Part shown: piece after piece, positions 23,701-32,412 of the stretch | Layout: each line of letters begins with the position of its first letter | How positions within the stretch are numbered: the first letter of the stretch is position 1 | Source of the DNA: Aminipila butyrica | Lineage (GTDB): Bacteria; Bacillota; Clostridia; Peptostreptococcales; Anaerovoracaceae | Assembly: GCF_010669305.1 (NCBI RefSeq) | Contig: NZ_CP048649.1 | Span: 558,001 to 622,000 of the forward strand | Length of the DNA: 64,000 nucleotides | Reading direction: 5' to 3' | The notes under the pieces: generated by a model | The model's input: the letters and a program-made list of their open reading frames with translations, nothing else | Database searches by the model: none | Told to the model about the DNA's origin: nothing | Made by a program: the position numbers and the translations under genes

Positions 23701-24274
23701 GGCAGAAGCCAAAAAAAGAGCCTCCACCCGGCAGCTTATCGGTACCAAGGAAATCACCGAGTACAGCCTACAGACCTATGGTCACGGAGAACTGGTGTAT
23801 TTCATCATTAAGCCCAGCAACATATCGGTGCTGTCTGAGGCCAGCATCAGCACCCGCATCTATGCTCTGATGACTGTTCTCAAAGGAATCGCCGAAATCG
23901 AGATTTTGTGCTTAAACAGCCGGGAAAACTTCGAGGACAACAAGCGTTTTCTCCGCAGCCGCATAGAGCAGGAACAGAACCCGGTGGTGCGAAAGCTCCT
24001 CGAAAAAGACCTGTCCTTCCTTGACCGGATACAGGTGCAGATGGCGACAGCAAGGGAGTTTTTAATCCTGATTCGCCTGCGGAATGAAAAAGAAAAAGAG
24101 GTGCTCCCGTACCTGTCACGCATAGAGAAGTCCTTGAAAGAGCAGGGATTTTCCGTAAAGCGAGCGGACAAAGAGGACATCAAGCGCATCCTTGCGGTTT
24201 ACTTCGAGCAGAACGTCACGACCGAAAAGTTTGAGGATTTCGATGGGGAACGATGGGTTATTTTGAATGAGTAA
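23684..24274 (+). CDS. VirB4-associated conjugation protein
   Basis: This 196-residue protein with basic start (MRRNDKAEAKKRASTRQLIG) reads like the N-terminal domain of a TraC/VirB4 protein (ITEYSLQTYGHGELVYFIIKPSNISVLSE) without an ATPase domain. The VirB4 ATPase is encoded 4.7 kb further on, beyond the arsenic operon. In the uninterrupted backbone the two genes would be adjacent. ATG 23684 follows TGGAGG. Confidence 0.7.
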   Translation: MRRNDKAEAKKRASTRQLIGTKEITEYSLQTYGHGELVYFIIKPSNISVLSEASISTRIYALMTVLKGIAEIEILCLNSRENFEDNKRFLRSRIEQEQNPVVRKLLEKDLSFLDRIQVQMATAREFLILIRLRNEKEKEVLPYLSRIEKSLKEQGFSVKRADKEDIKRILAVYFEQNVTTEKFEDFDGERWVILNE

Positions 24275-24282
24275 AAGATAAA

Positions 24283-24319
24283 CGTACAGGGTAGCTTATC
24301 TATGTAGCTATCCTGTACG
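24283..24319 (+). terminator. Hairpin between converging genes
   Basis: CGTACAGGGTAGCT pairs with AGCTATCCTGTACG with one mismatch and a 9-base loop. There is no T run, so termination is only probable. It separates the backbone from the ars operon. Confidence 0.5.
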
Positions 24320-24343
24320 CAGTAATTGTATTTCGGTTATTCC

Positions 24344-24763
24344 TTAAAGGGAACCTGTTTCGATTCTTGTTTTAAGATTTTTTATGTGCTGGCCAATGTC
24401 GTGTATGACCGCAATAAACTCGTCATCACATTTGCCGGTCGGATCATCAAGTCCCCAATCCTCTCGGTGCTTGCAGGGTAAAAAAGGACACTGAACATTG
24501 CAGCCCATAGTAATAACAATATCTACTGGAGGAATTGAGGAAAGCAGCTTGGAACGCTGTGTTTTCTCCATATCAATGCCGTAAAGCTGTTTCATTAATC
24601 GAACAGCGTCCTGATTGATCTGTGGCTTTGTTTCTGTTCCAGCCGAATAGCTTTCAAACACATCAGTGGCAAGGTGTTTACCGAGTGCTTCCGCAATTTG
24701 GCTTCGGCAAGAGTTGTGAACACAAATAAATGCCACCTTGGGTTTGTTTATTTCCTTATTCAT
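24344..24763 (-). CDS. arsC: Arsenate reductase, low-molecular-weight phosphatase type
   Basis: This 139-residue protein carries the active-site loop CVHNSCRSQ (Cys14, Cys19, Arg20) and the general-acid region EDWGLDDPTG. Further Cys residues at CNVQCPFLPC suggest thioredoxin-type recycling. It reduces arsenate to arsenite for export by Acr3. It is the last gene of the ars operon, 15 bases after arsA. Confidence 0.9.
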   Translation of the reverse strand: MNKEINKPKVAFICVHNSCRSQIAEALGKHLATDVFESYSAGTETKPQINQDAVRLMKQLYGIDMEKTQRSKLLSSIPPVDIVITMGCNVQCPFLPCKHREDWGLDDPTGKCDDEFIAVIHDIGQHIKNLKTRIETGSL

Positions 24764-24778
24764 GAAAGACCTCCCTTT

Positions 24779-26512
24779 TTATAGCTCTCTTAGCTTATCT
24801 CCCTTTATATCATCTGCGTGCCAAGCGATTAAAGCAAAATTTCCACTTGTATGTTCCGCTATCTTGTTTATCCACGGAATTTCATTGCTGGCTTTTGCAG
24901 CTAACAGGGCGTTTGTTGTTTTTGTATGATAAAGAGAAGTATTCACAAGCCACCACTTTGTAGCAATATTGGCACGTTTCAAGTCTTCTTCCAGACGTAA
25001 TGCTTCGTAAACTGGGGTAGTTTCAGGCAAGGCTACAATAACGACTGCTGTTTCAGCACTTCGCAGACGTGGCAACAGCTTTCTTACGGAATCGGGGATA
25101 TTGCCTTGTGTCCTCTGAACCTCTTTATGATAGCTCAATGTAGAATCCAATAGCAGAAGTGTATGCCCTGTAGGTGCGGTATCAATGACAACAATTTCAT
25201 TTTCGGCACGCTCTACAACTTCCGCAAAAGCTCTGAATACGGCAATTTCTTGTGTACAAGGAGAACGCAGATCTTCTTCGATATAGGCAATATCTTCTTC
25301 CGACATGGTTTCCCGTGCCTTTGTTATAACTTCCTCCTGATAGCGTGCCAGTTCCTTATGCTCGTCAATATGGCTCATGGTAATGCCGCTGTTTTCATCG
25401 AGAACAAATTTTAAGTGTGCTGCTGGGTCAGTAGTGGTTAAATGCACCTTTTTACCCTTTTCAGAAAGCCCTAAGGCAATAGCGGCGGCAAGTGTGGTTT
25501 TGCCAACACCTCCCTTGCCCATTGTGAAAACGACTTTTTTACCGCTATGATATAAGTCATCAATTACATCCTTTAGCTGAGGAATGCTCTTTGCTTTGAT
25601 GGTCTCATCGCTGATGACATAGCTATTCTTTGTGAGCAGTGACCTGACATTCTCCATACCTGTAATGTTGTATGCCCTCAAGGGAACCATGTAGGCATTG
25701 ATTGCCTGTAACGGTTTTGGCATATTTGCAAGGGCATTTTCCTGTTTATCAAAAAGACTTTTAGAAATGGTATCATCATAATCAGCCAATACGCCATTGA
25801 TTACCATAGCCTGATTGAGTACGCCAAGCTCCGCTAATTCGTGAGAAGCCCGCTCTATTTCTTTGAGGGGGGCTGTTTCGGGGCGGGTTACAAGAATTAA
25901 GGTTGTTTGTGCGCCGTCTGTCAGTGTTTCAACCGCAGCTTTATACATTTCCTTTTTACTTTCAAGCCCGGATAACTGTCCCAAACAAGAGGCACCATGT
26001 GTACTTTCGCTGATGAAATTGCTCCACGCAGAGGGAAGCTGCAACATTCTAAGTGTATGCCCGGTCGGCGCGGTATCGAAAAGAATATGGTCGTATTTTT
26101 CCTCCATCTCTTTATTGGTAATGAAGTTGGAAAATTCATTGAAAGCGGCAATCTCCACTGTGCAGGAACCAGAAAGCTGTTCTTCCATATTAGCGAGGAC
26201 TGATTCCGGAAGCTTACCACGATAAGGCGCAAGCACGCTTTCCCTGTATTCTGCCGCTGCCTGCATAGGGTCAAGGTTGGCTACATCAAGATTGGCTACC
26301 TCTGCAATGGGCGTGGCTTTCCCTGTAAGCGGGGTGTTAAACACATCCTGCAAGTTGGAGGCCGGGTCTGTACTGACAAGAAGAACCTTTTTGCCACTAT
26401 CCGCAAGATTTACCGCCGTTGCACACGCTACAGATGTTTTCCCGACACCACCTTTACCTGTGTAAAACAAGTATTTCGTTAAGGTGATTTTGTTTGGGTC
26501 AAAGATTTGCAT
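24779..26512 (-). CDS. arsA: ArsA arsenite-stimulated ATPase
   Basis: This 577-residue protein consists of two homologous halves, each with a P-loop (GKGGVGKTS near residue 18 and GKGGVGKTT near residue 331) and a DTAPTGHTLRML / DTAPTGHTLLLL switch segment. It energises arsenite extrusion by the membrane pump. It lies between arsD and arsC on the same strand. ATG 26512 follows GAAAGGAGG. Confidence 0.95.
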   Translation of the reverse strand: MQIFDPNKITLTKYLFYTGKGGVGKTSVACATAVNLADSGKKVLLVSTDPASNLQDVFNTPLTGKATPIAEVANLDVANLDPMQAAAEYRESVLAPYRGKLPESVLANMEEQLSGSCTVEIAAFNEFSNFITNKEMEEKYDHILFDTAPTGHTLRMLQLPSAWSNFISESTHGASCLGQLSGLESKKEMYKAAVETLTDGAQTTLILVTRPETAPLKEIERASHELAELGVLNQAMVINGVLADYDDTISKSLFDKQENALANMPKPLQAINAYMVPLRAYNITGMENVRSLLTKNSYVISDETIKAKSIPQLKDVIDDLYHSGKKVVFTMGKGGVGKTTLAAAIALGLSEKGKKVHLTTTDPAAHLKFVLDENSGITMSHIDEHKELARYQEEVITKARETMSEEDIAYIEEDLRSPCTQEIAVFRAFAEVVERAENEIVVIDTAPTGHTLLLLDSTLSYHKEVQRTQGNIPDSVRKLLPRLRSAETAVVIVALPETTPVYEALRLEEDLKRANIATKWWLVNTSLYHTKTTNALLAAKASNEIPWINKIAEHTSGNFALIAWHADDIKGDKLREL

Positions 26513-26530
26513 TGAGGAACCTCCTTTCTT

Positions 26531-26905
26531 TTAGCAGCAGTTCCCGTCAGAACAGCAGCAACCGCCTTGCTTTGCGGATTTTGCTTCGGTCAAATAGCTC
26601 GTGGGAACCTCCAGCAAAGAAACAAGCTCCTCATTGGTTGGATAGCGGCCTGTCATCACGATTTTTTCATCGATCATAACAGCGGGCAGTTCCTCAACAC
26701 CTTTTTCGTTGATAAAGTCGTTGATCGTTTTGTTATTGACAAAAGCCATCGGCGCACCGCTTAGATTAAAGCGGTCAACTGCCACTCCGTTCTTTTTCAA
26801 TGCATTTAAAACAGTAGAAATGCGGAGCAGCTCCGGGTCAACACTCACACCGCAAAGGCCGGTGTCACAGCACATGGCAGGTTCAAATATTTGCATTTTT
26901 TTCAT
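26531..26905 (-). CDS. arsD: ArsD arsenic metallochaperone
   Basis: This 124-residue protein has the chaperone Cys set Cys12, Cys13 and Cys18 (AMCCDTGLCG) and a second Cys-rich tail (GGCCCSDGNCC). It hands arsenite to ArsA, encoded 18 bases downstream, and may weakly repress the operon. Length and motif match the family. Confidence 0.93.
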   Translation of the reverse strand: MKKMQIFEPAMCCDTGLCGVSVDPELLRISTVLNALKKNGVAVDRFNLSGAPMAFVNNKTINDFINEKGVEELPAVMIDEKIVMTGRYPTNEELVSLLEVPTSYLTEAKSAKQGGCCCSDGNCC

Positions 26906-26928
26906 GATAAGTCTCTCCTTATATATGA

Positions 26929-27420
26929 TTATATTAAATTGCTTCTTCGTTCCATAAGAACGGTATTACGCCACTGTCCAAAACGGTCTTGCCCAATTCG
27001 TTCACGGAATCCCACTTGACGGAATCCGCATTTTTCATGCAAACGAATGCTTGCTTTGTTGTCAGCCATAATTCCCGATTGCAGTGTCCAGATACCATCT
27101 TTTTCAGATTGCTTTGACAGAAAGTTCAGTAGTTGGTTCCCTGCACCTTTTCCTCTATGGGTATCATGGATGTAAATACTGACTTCCGCCACGCCACGAT
27201 AGACACAGCGGCTTGACACAGGAGTTAATGCTGCCCAACCGGCAATGACATCACCATCGGTTATTACAAAGCGGCATTGCTTGATATGGGACTGGTCAAA
27301 TTCTTCATTAGTGGGGCATTCCGTTTGAAATGTTGCAAGGTTGGTATCCATACCTTGCTGGTAGATTTCGCTGACTGATTTCCAGTCGCCTTTTTGCATT
27401 TCTCTAATTTTGTAATTCAT
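26929..27420 (-). CDS. arsN: GNAT acetyltransferase, ArsN-like
   Basis: This 163-residue acetyltransferase has the acetyl-CoA loop HRGKGAGNQLL and the pattern YKIREMQKGDWKSVSEIYQQG. A GNAT protein inside an ars operon is usually ArsN1, which acetylates phosphinothricin-like or organoarsenical amino acids. It overlaps the acr3 end by 17 bases, so it is coupled. Substrate identity is inferred from context. Confidence 0.75.
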   Translation of the reverse strand: MNYKIREMQKGDWKSVSEIYQQGMDTNLATFQTECPTNEEFDQSHIKQCRFVITDGDVIAGWAALTPVSSRCVYRGVAEVSIYIHDTHRGKGAGNQLLNFLSKQSEKDGIWTLQSGIMADNKASIRLHEKCGFRQVGFRERIGQDRFGQWRNTVLMERRSNLI

Positions 27421-28465
27421 TTTGAGGAAACCAGCCTTTCGTTTTATTGACAAACCTTACAAGCAAGAGCATAACCGGCACTTCTGTCAGAACGCCAACG
27501 GTACAGACCAGCACCACCGGGGAAGTCGGCCCGAACAGTGCGATAGCGACAGCCACCGACAGTTCAAAAAAGTCCGATGCACCAATGAGTGCGGCAGGAG
27601 CCGCAACATTATGGGGCTGCTTTGTTATCTTGCACATCCAATAGGCAAAGGCGGCAGTGAGGACATTTTGCAGGATCAGCGGAATAGCAATCAAAAGGAC
27701 ATGTAAGGGGTTTTCCAGTATGGCATCTCCTTGAAAAGAAAAGATGATAACCAATGTCAGGAGAAGTCCAACAGTTGTCACATTATCAAATTTAGGGATA
27801 AACCTTTGCGTGAAATATTCCTCGCCTTTGTTTTTTACCATGAAATATCGGGTAAGAAAACCGCCCACAAGAGGAACGACAACAAATAGAACAATGGAAA
27901 GAATGAGTGTATCCCACGGCACGAAAATATTTGTCACACCCAGCAGAAAGGATACAATCGGGACAAATGCCACGAGGATAATCAGGTCATTCACTGCCAC
28001 CTGCACTAAGGTATGAGCAGGGTCGCCTTTGGTCAGATTACTCCAAACAAATACCATTGCGGTGCAGGGGGCTGCACCCAGCAAGACGGCTCCGGCGACA
28101 TAGCTTTGTGCAAGCTCGGTCGGTATGAATGTCTTAAAAACAACGTAGAAAAAAAAGGAGGCAAGACCAAACATGAGAAATGGTTTAATCAGCCAGCTTG
28201 TTCCGCTGGATATAAGAAGCCCCTGCGGATTGTTGCGTACATTTTTGATGGACTGAAAATCCACTTTCATCATCATGGGGTAAATCATCACCCAAATGAG
28301 TACAGCAATCGGAATGGATATTTGTGCGTACTCAAAGCGGCTTAAGAATTCAGGGATACCTGGCAGGAACTTGCCGATTAAAATTCCCGCCGCCATACAG
28401 ATCAGCACCCAAATGGTCAGGTATTTTTCAAAAAAGCCGATACCAGTGTTTTTCTCCTTATTCAT
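27404..28465 (-). CDS. acr3: Acr3-family arsenite efflux permease
   Basis: This is a polytopic protein of 353 residues with ten predicted membrane segments. The family signature GAVLLGAAPCTAMVFVWS contains the essential Cys. It exports arsenite, helped by ArsA. The start is placed at ATG 28465 (an ATG two codons earlier is possible) with AAAGGA upstream. It overlaps the arsR stop. Confidence 0.93.
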   Translation of the reverse strand: MNKEKNTGIGFFEKYLTIWVLICMAAGILIGKFLPGIPEFLSRFEYAQISIPIAVLIWVMIYPMMMKVDFQSIKNVRNNPQGLLISSGTSWLIKPFLMFGLASFFFYVVFKTFIPTELAQSYVAGAVLLGAAPCTAMVFVWSNLTKGDPAHTLVQVAVNDLIILVAFVPIVSFLLGVTNIFVPWDTLILSIVLFVVVPLVGGFLTRYFMVKNKGEEYFTQRFIPKFDNVTTVGLLLTLVIIFSFQGDAILENPLHVLLIAIPLILQNVLTAAFAYWMCKITKQPHNVAAPAALIGASDFFELSVAVAIALFGPTSPVVLVCTVGVLTEVPVMLLLVRFVNKTKGWFPQNELQN

Positions 28466-28793
28466 TATCATCACATCCTTTGCAGCAGCCTGTATCTTCT
28501 TTGCAGATGCAGTTTTCCTTATCAGAGGTGATGGAGCAGAAAAATTGTTTTGTTTTGCCGATGGTTTCCTCATCCAAAGAGTAATACGTCCATTTGCCCT
28601 CGTTTCGGCCTTTTACAAGCCCACATTCACATAGAAGTTTCATGTGGTGGGACAGCGTAGATTGGGACATTTCAAATTTCTCTAAAATCATGCAGGCACA
28701 AAGCTCTCCGCAAGAGAGCATATCAACAATCATAGCTCTTTTGGGGTCACCCAGCGCCTTAAACACTTTGGTATTTTCTAAGTAGTTTTCCAT
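28458..28793 (-). CDS. arsR: ArsR-family arsenic-responsive repressor
   Basis: This 111-residue winged-helix repressor has the arsenite-binding ELCACMILEKF motif (Cys-X-Cys) in the sensing helix and MSQSTLSHHMKLL as the recognition helix. The extra Cys-rich tail (ENCICKEDTGCCKGC) may also bind metal. It is the first gene of the operon and would bind the inverted repeat around its own promoter. Confidence 0.93.
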   Translation of the reverse strand: MENYLENTKVFKALGDPKRAMIVDMLSCGELCACMILEKFEMSQSTLSHHMKLLCECGLVKGRNEGKWTYYSLDEETIGKTKQFFCSITSDKENCICKEDTGCCKGCDDNE

Positions 28794-28815
28794 ATTAACA
28801 CCTCACATCTATATT

Positions 28816-28857
28816 TTTCGATATGACTATTATATGCATCAAATCGAAAAGTGTCAA
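28816..28857 (-). promoter_or_regulatory. ars operon promoter and ArsR operator
   Basis: On the minus strand TTGACA (28852-28857) and TATAAT (28829-28834) are 17 bases apart, a consensus promoter. TTTTCGAT and ATCGAAAA form an inverted repeat flanking the -10 box, fitting an ArsR operator. Confidence 0.8.
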
Positions 28858-28920
28858 TATGAAATTTTGTGTAAAATTGAAGATATCCGCAATATCAAGT
28901 AATATCAGTGTATTTTCTCA

Positions 28921-28946
28921 AGCCGTCACATAATGTGGCGGCTTTT
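28921..28946 (+). terminator. Hairpin upstream of virB4
   Basis: AGCCGTCACAT pairs with ATGTGGCGGCT (one G-T) and is followed by TTTTGC. It lies 40 bases before the virB4 start and may be left over from an earlier junction. Confidence 0.55.
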
Positions 28947-28985
28947 GCTATGCCCCAAATCTAAAACAGAAAGGAAAAAATACCG

Positions 28986-30815
28986 ATGGCAAGAAAAAGA
29001 AACCCACAATCTCCACCGCAGGAGGATGCCAGAATCCAAGAATTTTTGGATATGATTGCCCCCTCAGTAATCAAATTTAACACCGACCACTTTATCTGCG
29101 GGAACACCTACCGCTGCGTTTGGGCGCTGCGGGAGTATCCCACCGCCACGGAGGAGCAGGCCATCCTGCGCCACTTGGGAGAAAAGGATGGCGTGACCCT
29201 ACGAATCTATACCCGCCATGTCACGCCGGTGGAGGAAAAGAAAATCATCAGCAATGCCGCCAATAAAAACCGTTTGAGCAAGTCCAACACCAACGATTTG
29301 CAGCAGACGGTTATGGCCGAAAGCAATCTGCAGGATGTGGCCACCATCGTGGCGCAGGCGCACCGGAACCGGGAACCCTTCATTCACTCGGCTGTGTACA
29401 TTGAGCTGTCCGCACACGATCTGGATCAGCTGAAGCTATTGCAGACTGAAGTCATGACCGAGCTGATTCGCTCTAAACTCAACGTGGACAGACTGATGCT
29501 CCGCCAGCAGCAGGGCTTCCAGTGCGTGATGCCCAGCGGCTTTAATGTGTTCCGTGACCAGTTCGAGCGTGTTCTCCCGGCAAGCTCTGTGGCTAATCTC
29601 TATCCCTTTAACTATTCGGGCAAAACAGATGGCAATGGCTTTTATGTGGGACGGGATAAGTTTGGCAGCAATGTGCTGGTGGATTTCAATAAGCGAGCCG
29701 ATGACAAGACCAATGCCAACATCCTGATTCTCGGCAACAGCGGTCAGGGCAAATCCTATCTGCTCAAGCTCATCCTGTGTAATCTGCGGGAATCCGGTAT
29801 GAATGTGTGTGCCCTCGATCCCGAAATGGAGTACGAGGATTTGACCAACAACCTCGGAGGCTGCTTCATCGACCTTATGTCCGGGGAGTTCATCATCAAT
29901 GTGCTGGAACCCAAAACATGGGATGAAAACGGCAGCCCGGAGGATAAGGATGCGCCTCAGACCTTCCGCATCAGCAGCAAGCTCAGTCAGCACATTTCCT
30001 TTCTCAAGGACTTTTTCAGGACATATAAGGACTTTTCCGACCGGGAGATCGACACCATCGAAATTATGCTGCAAAAGCTGTACGCCAAGTTGGGCATCAG
30101 CGACAGCACGAAATTTGATCGCCTGACCGCCAAGGACTATCCCATTTTGTCAGACTTGTATGGTCTGATTGAGGAAGAGTACAAAGCCTTTGATGAGAAC
30201 AGCCGCCAGCTTTATACCGCAGATCTGCTCCAAAACATCCTGCTGGGGCTGCACTCCATCTGCAAGGGTGCAGAGTCGAAATTCTTTGACGGACACACCA
30301 ATATCACCGATTCCAGCTTTGTGACCTTTGGGGTGAAAGGTTTGCTGCAGGCTAGCAAGAGCCTGAAAAATGCCCTGCTGTTCAACATTCTATCCTACAT
30401 GAGCAACGAGCTTCTGACTAACGGCAACACCGCCGCCAGCATTGATGAGTTCTACCTGTTCCTCACGAACCTCACCGCCGTGGAGTACGTCCGCAACTTT
30501 TCCAAGCGTGTGCGTAAAAAGGATTCGGCGGTGATTATCGCCTCGCAGAATTTGGAGGACTTCAACATTGAGGGTATCCGGGAGTACACCAAGCCCCTGT
30601 TCAGCATCCCGACCCATCAGTTTCTGTTTAACGCCGGAAATATTGATGCCAAGTTCTACATTGATACGCTTCAGCTGGAGCAGAGCGAATACAACCTGAT
30701 CCGCTACCCGCAGCGTGGGGTGTGCCTCTACAAATGCGGCAATGAGCGGTACAACCTGATGGTGAATGCTCCGGAGCATAAGGCAAAACTGTTTGGAAAG
30801 GCGGGTGGCCGTTAA
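28986..30815 (+). CDS. virB4: VirB4/TraC-like conjugation ATPase
   Basis: This 609-residue type IV secretion motor has Walker A GNSGQGKSYLL near residue 252 and a Walker B-like SIDEFYLFL near residue 490, followed by ASQNLEDF. It supplies energy for channel assembly and substrate passage. In the backbone it pairs with the PrgI-like protein at 23422. AAAGGAA precedes its ATG. Confidence 0.9.
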   Translation: MARKRNPQSPPQEDARIQEFLDMIAPSVIKFNTDHFICGNTYRCVWALREYPTATEEQAILRHLGEKDGVTLRIYTRHVTPVEEKKIISNAANKNRLSKSNTNDLQQTVMAESNLQDVATIVAQAHRNREPFIHSAVYIELSAHDLDQLKLLQTEVMTELIRSKLNVDRLMLRQQQGFQCVMPSGFNVFRDQFERVLPASSVANLYPFNYSGKTDGNGFYVGRDKFGSNVLVDFNKRADDKTNANILILGNSGQGKSYLLKLILCNLRESGMNVCALDPEMEYEDLTNNLGGCFIDLMSGEFIINVLEPKTWDENGSPEDKDAPQTFRISSKLSQHISFLKDFFRTYKDFSDREIDTIEIMLQKLYAKLGISDSTKFDRLTAKDYPILSDLYGLIEEEYKAFDENSRQLYTADLLQNILLGLHSICKGAESKFFDGHTNITDSSFVTFGVKGLLQASKSLKNALLFNILSYMSNELLTNGNTAASIDEFYLFLTNLTAVEYVRNFSKRVRKKDSAVIIASQNLEDFNIEGIREYTKPLFSIPTHQFLFNAGNIDAKFYIDTLQLEQSEYNLIRYPQRGVCLYKCGNERYNLMVNAPEHKAKLFGKAGGR

Positions 30816-30830
30816 TGGGAGGTGAGAAAA

Positions 30831-31874
30831 ATGGACATGAAAGATCAGCGGTTCGGTATTGAGGTAGAGCTGACCGGCATCACCCGTAAGGCTGCCGCCG
30901 ATATTGCCGCCGCCTATTTCGGCACAACGGCTGTGTATGATGGTAGCTATTACGACACCTATGCCGCTATTGACTCCCAAGGCCGTAAGTGGAAATTTAT
31001 GAGTGATGCCAGTATTACGCCGCAGAGAAAGGATGGCAGACAGACGGTATCGGCCTCTTCGGAATATAAAACGGAGATGGTCAGCCCCATCTGCCGCTGG
31101 GAGGACATCGAAAAAGTACAGGAGCTGGTACGAAAGCTCCGGGAAGCCGGTGCCATTGCCAACAGCTCCTGCGGCATCCATGTTCATGTGGATGCCTCGC
31201 CCTTTGATGCGAATACTTTGCGGAATATCACCAACATCATGGCCGCCAAGGAGGATTTGATTTACAAGGCGCTTCAGGTGTCCGTGGCCAGACAGCACCG
31301 CTGGTGCAAGCCGGTGGATAACCGGTTTCTGGAGGAACTGAACCGTAGAAAGCCTCGCACACTGGATCAGGTCGGTCGTATTTGGTACAACGGCGAGAGC
31401 CGCAGCAACATCCACTATGATGACAGCCGGTACCACTGTTTGAATCTTCATTCTGTGTTCCAGAAAGGTACGGTGGAGTTCCGTTTGTTCAACGGAACCA
31501 CTCATGCCGGAAAAATCAAGGCCTACATTCAGCTGTGCATGGCTATTTCCGCACAGGCGCTCAATCAGCGCTGTGCCAGCCGTACAAAGACACAGACCAC
31601 CAACGAAAAGTACACCTTTCGCACTTGGCTGCTGCGCTTGGGGCTGATCGGGGATGAATTCAAGACCGCCCGTGAGCATCTGCTGAAGAATCTGGATGGC
31701 TGCATCGCTTGGCGTGATCCGGCGCAGGCAGAAAAGCAAAAGGAACGAATGCGGCAGAAAAAAGAAAAAGAGCTGGAGCAGGCACGGCAGACTTCCACAG
31801 AAGTGCAGCCTACCGCTCCCGAACCAACCGAAGCCGAGGCAGAAGATGCCCCGGCTTTTACTATGCGTATGTAA
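30831..31874 (+). CDS. Amidoligase (COOH-NH2 ligase family)
   Basis: This 347-residue protein carries the glutamine-synthetase-like amidoligase signature FGIEVELTGI at the start, SSCGIHVHVDAS in the middle and GTVEFRLFNGT near residue 225. Such enzymes form amide or isopeptide bonds between a carboxylate and an amino group. A Lys/Glu-rich tail ends FTMRM. ATG 30831 has GGAGG 8 bases ahead. The next gene is a gamma-glutamylcyclotransferase, a pairing described for this family. Confidence 0.85.
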   Translation: MDMKDQRFGIEVELTGITRKAAADIAAAYFGTTAVYDGSYYDTYAAIDSQGRKWKFMSDASITPQRKDGRQTVSASSEYKTEMVSPICRWEDIEKVQELVRKLREAGAIANSSCGIHVHVDASPFDANTLRNITNIMAAKEDLIYKALQVSVARQHRWCKPVDNRFLEELNRRKPRTLDQVGRIWYNGESRSNIHYDDSRYHCLNLHSVFQKGTVEFRLFNGTTHAGKIKAYIQLCMAISAQALNQRCASRTKTQTTNEKYTFRTWLLRLGLIGDEFKTAREHLLKNLDGCIAWRDPAQAEKQKERMRQKKEKELEQARQTSTEVQPTAPEPTEAEAEDAPAFTMRM

Positions 31875-31902
31875 ATTTATATGTGAATGATAGGAGGAAA
31901 AC

Positions 31903-32406
31903 ATGGCTAAATCCCGTTTATACATTGCCTATGGCAGCAATCTTCATCTGCCGCAGATGGCATTCCGCTGCCCCACCGCCAAGGTGGTGGGAGCCAGCGA
32001 GGTCAAAGGATATGAGCTGCTGTTCCGTGGCGGCAGCCGTGGAGCCGTTGCTACTATTGAGCCGCTGGAGGGCAGCTCCGTACCTGTGCTTCTATGGAAA
32101 ATCAGGCCGCAGGATGAGCTTTCCCTCGACCGTTATGAGGGCTACCCGAATTTTTACCGCAAGGAAATGCTGGAGGTGGAGCTGAACGGTAAGCCTGTGA
32201 ATGCAATGGTGTACATCATGAATGACGGCAGGGAGTTCGGCGCACCCTCGGATTTTTATCTCCACACCATTGCCGAGGGCTATGAAACCGCAGGCTTTGA
32301 TACGGATTTTTTGGATCAGGCGATGGAGAAATCCATCCGTCTGGCGCAGGAGCAGCAGGATGCGGAGGATGCGCAGTTCAACCTTTGGCAGCAGAAATGG
32401 TGGTGA
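31903..32406 (+). CDS. Gamma-glutamylcyclotransferase-like (AIG2/GGCT) protein
   Basis: This 167-residue protein has the substrate-loop motif YIAYGSNL and the acidic catalytic region LDRYEGYPNFYRK, as in the GGCT fold. It would cleave gamma-glutamyl amide links with release of a cyclic product. Directly following an amidoligase, it could reverse or process that ligation. The N-terminal Met is preceded by GGAGG. Confidence 0.8.
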   Translation: MAKSRLYIAYGSNLHLPQMAFRCPTAKVVGASEVKGYELLFRGGSRGAVATIEPLEGSSVPVLLWKIRPQDELSLDRYEGYPNFYRKEMLEVELNGKPVNAMVYIMNDGREFGAPSDFYLHTIAEGYETAGFDTDFLDQAMEKSIRLAQEQQDAEDAQFNLWQQKWW

Positions 32407-32412
32407 TCCCCG

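Noticed and set aside
30390..31925. 511-codon minus-strand ORF opposite virB4 and the amidoligase gene
   Set aside because: It is opposite two well-supported genes, rich in His/Leu from antisense codons and lacks an SD.
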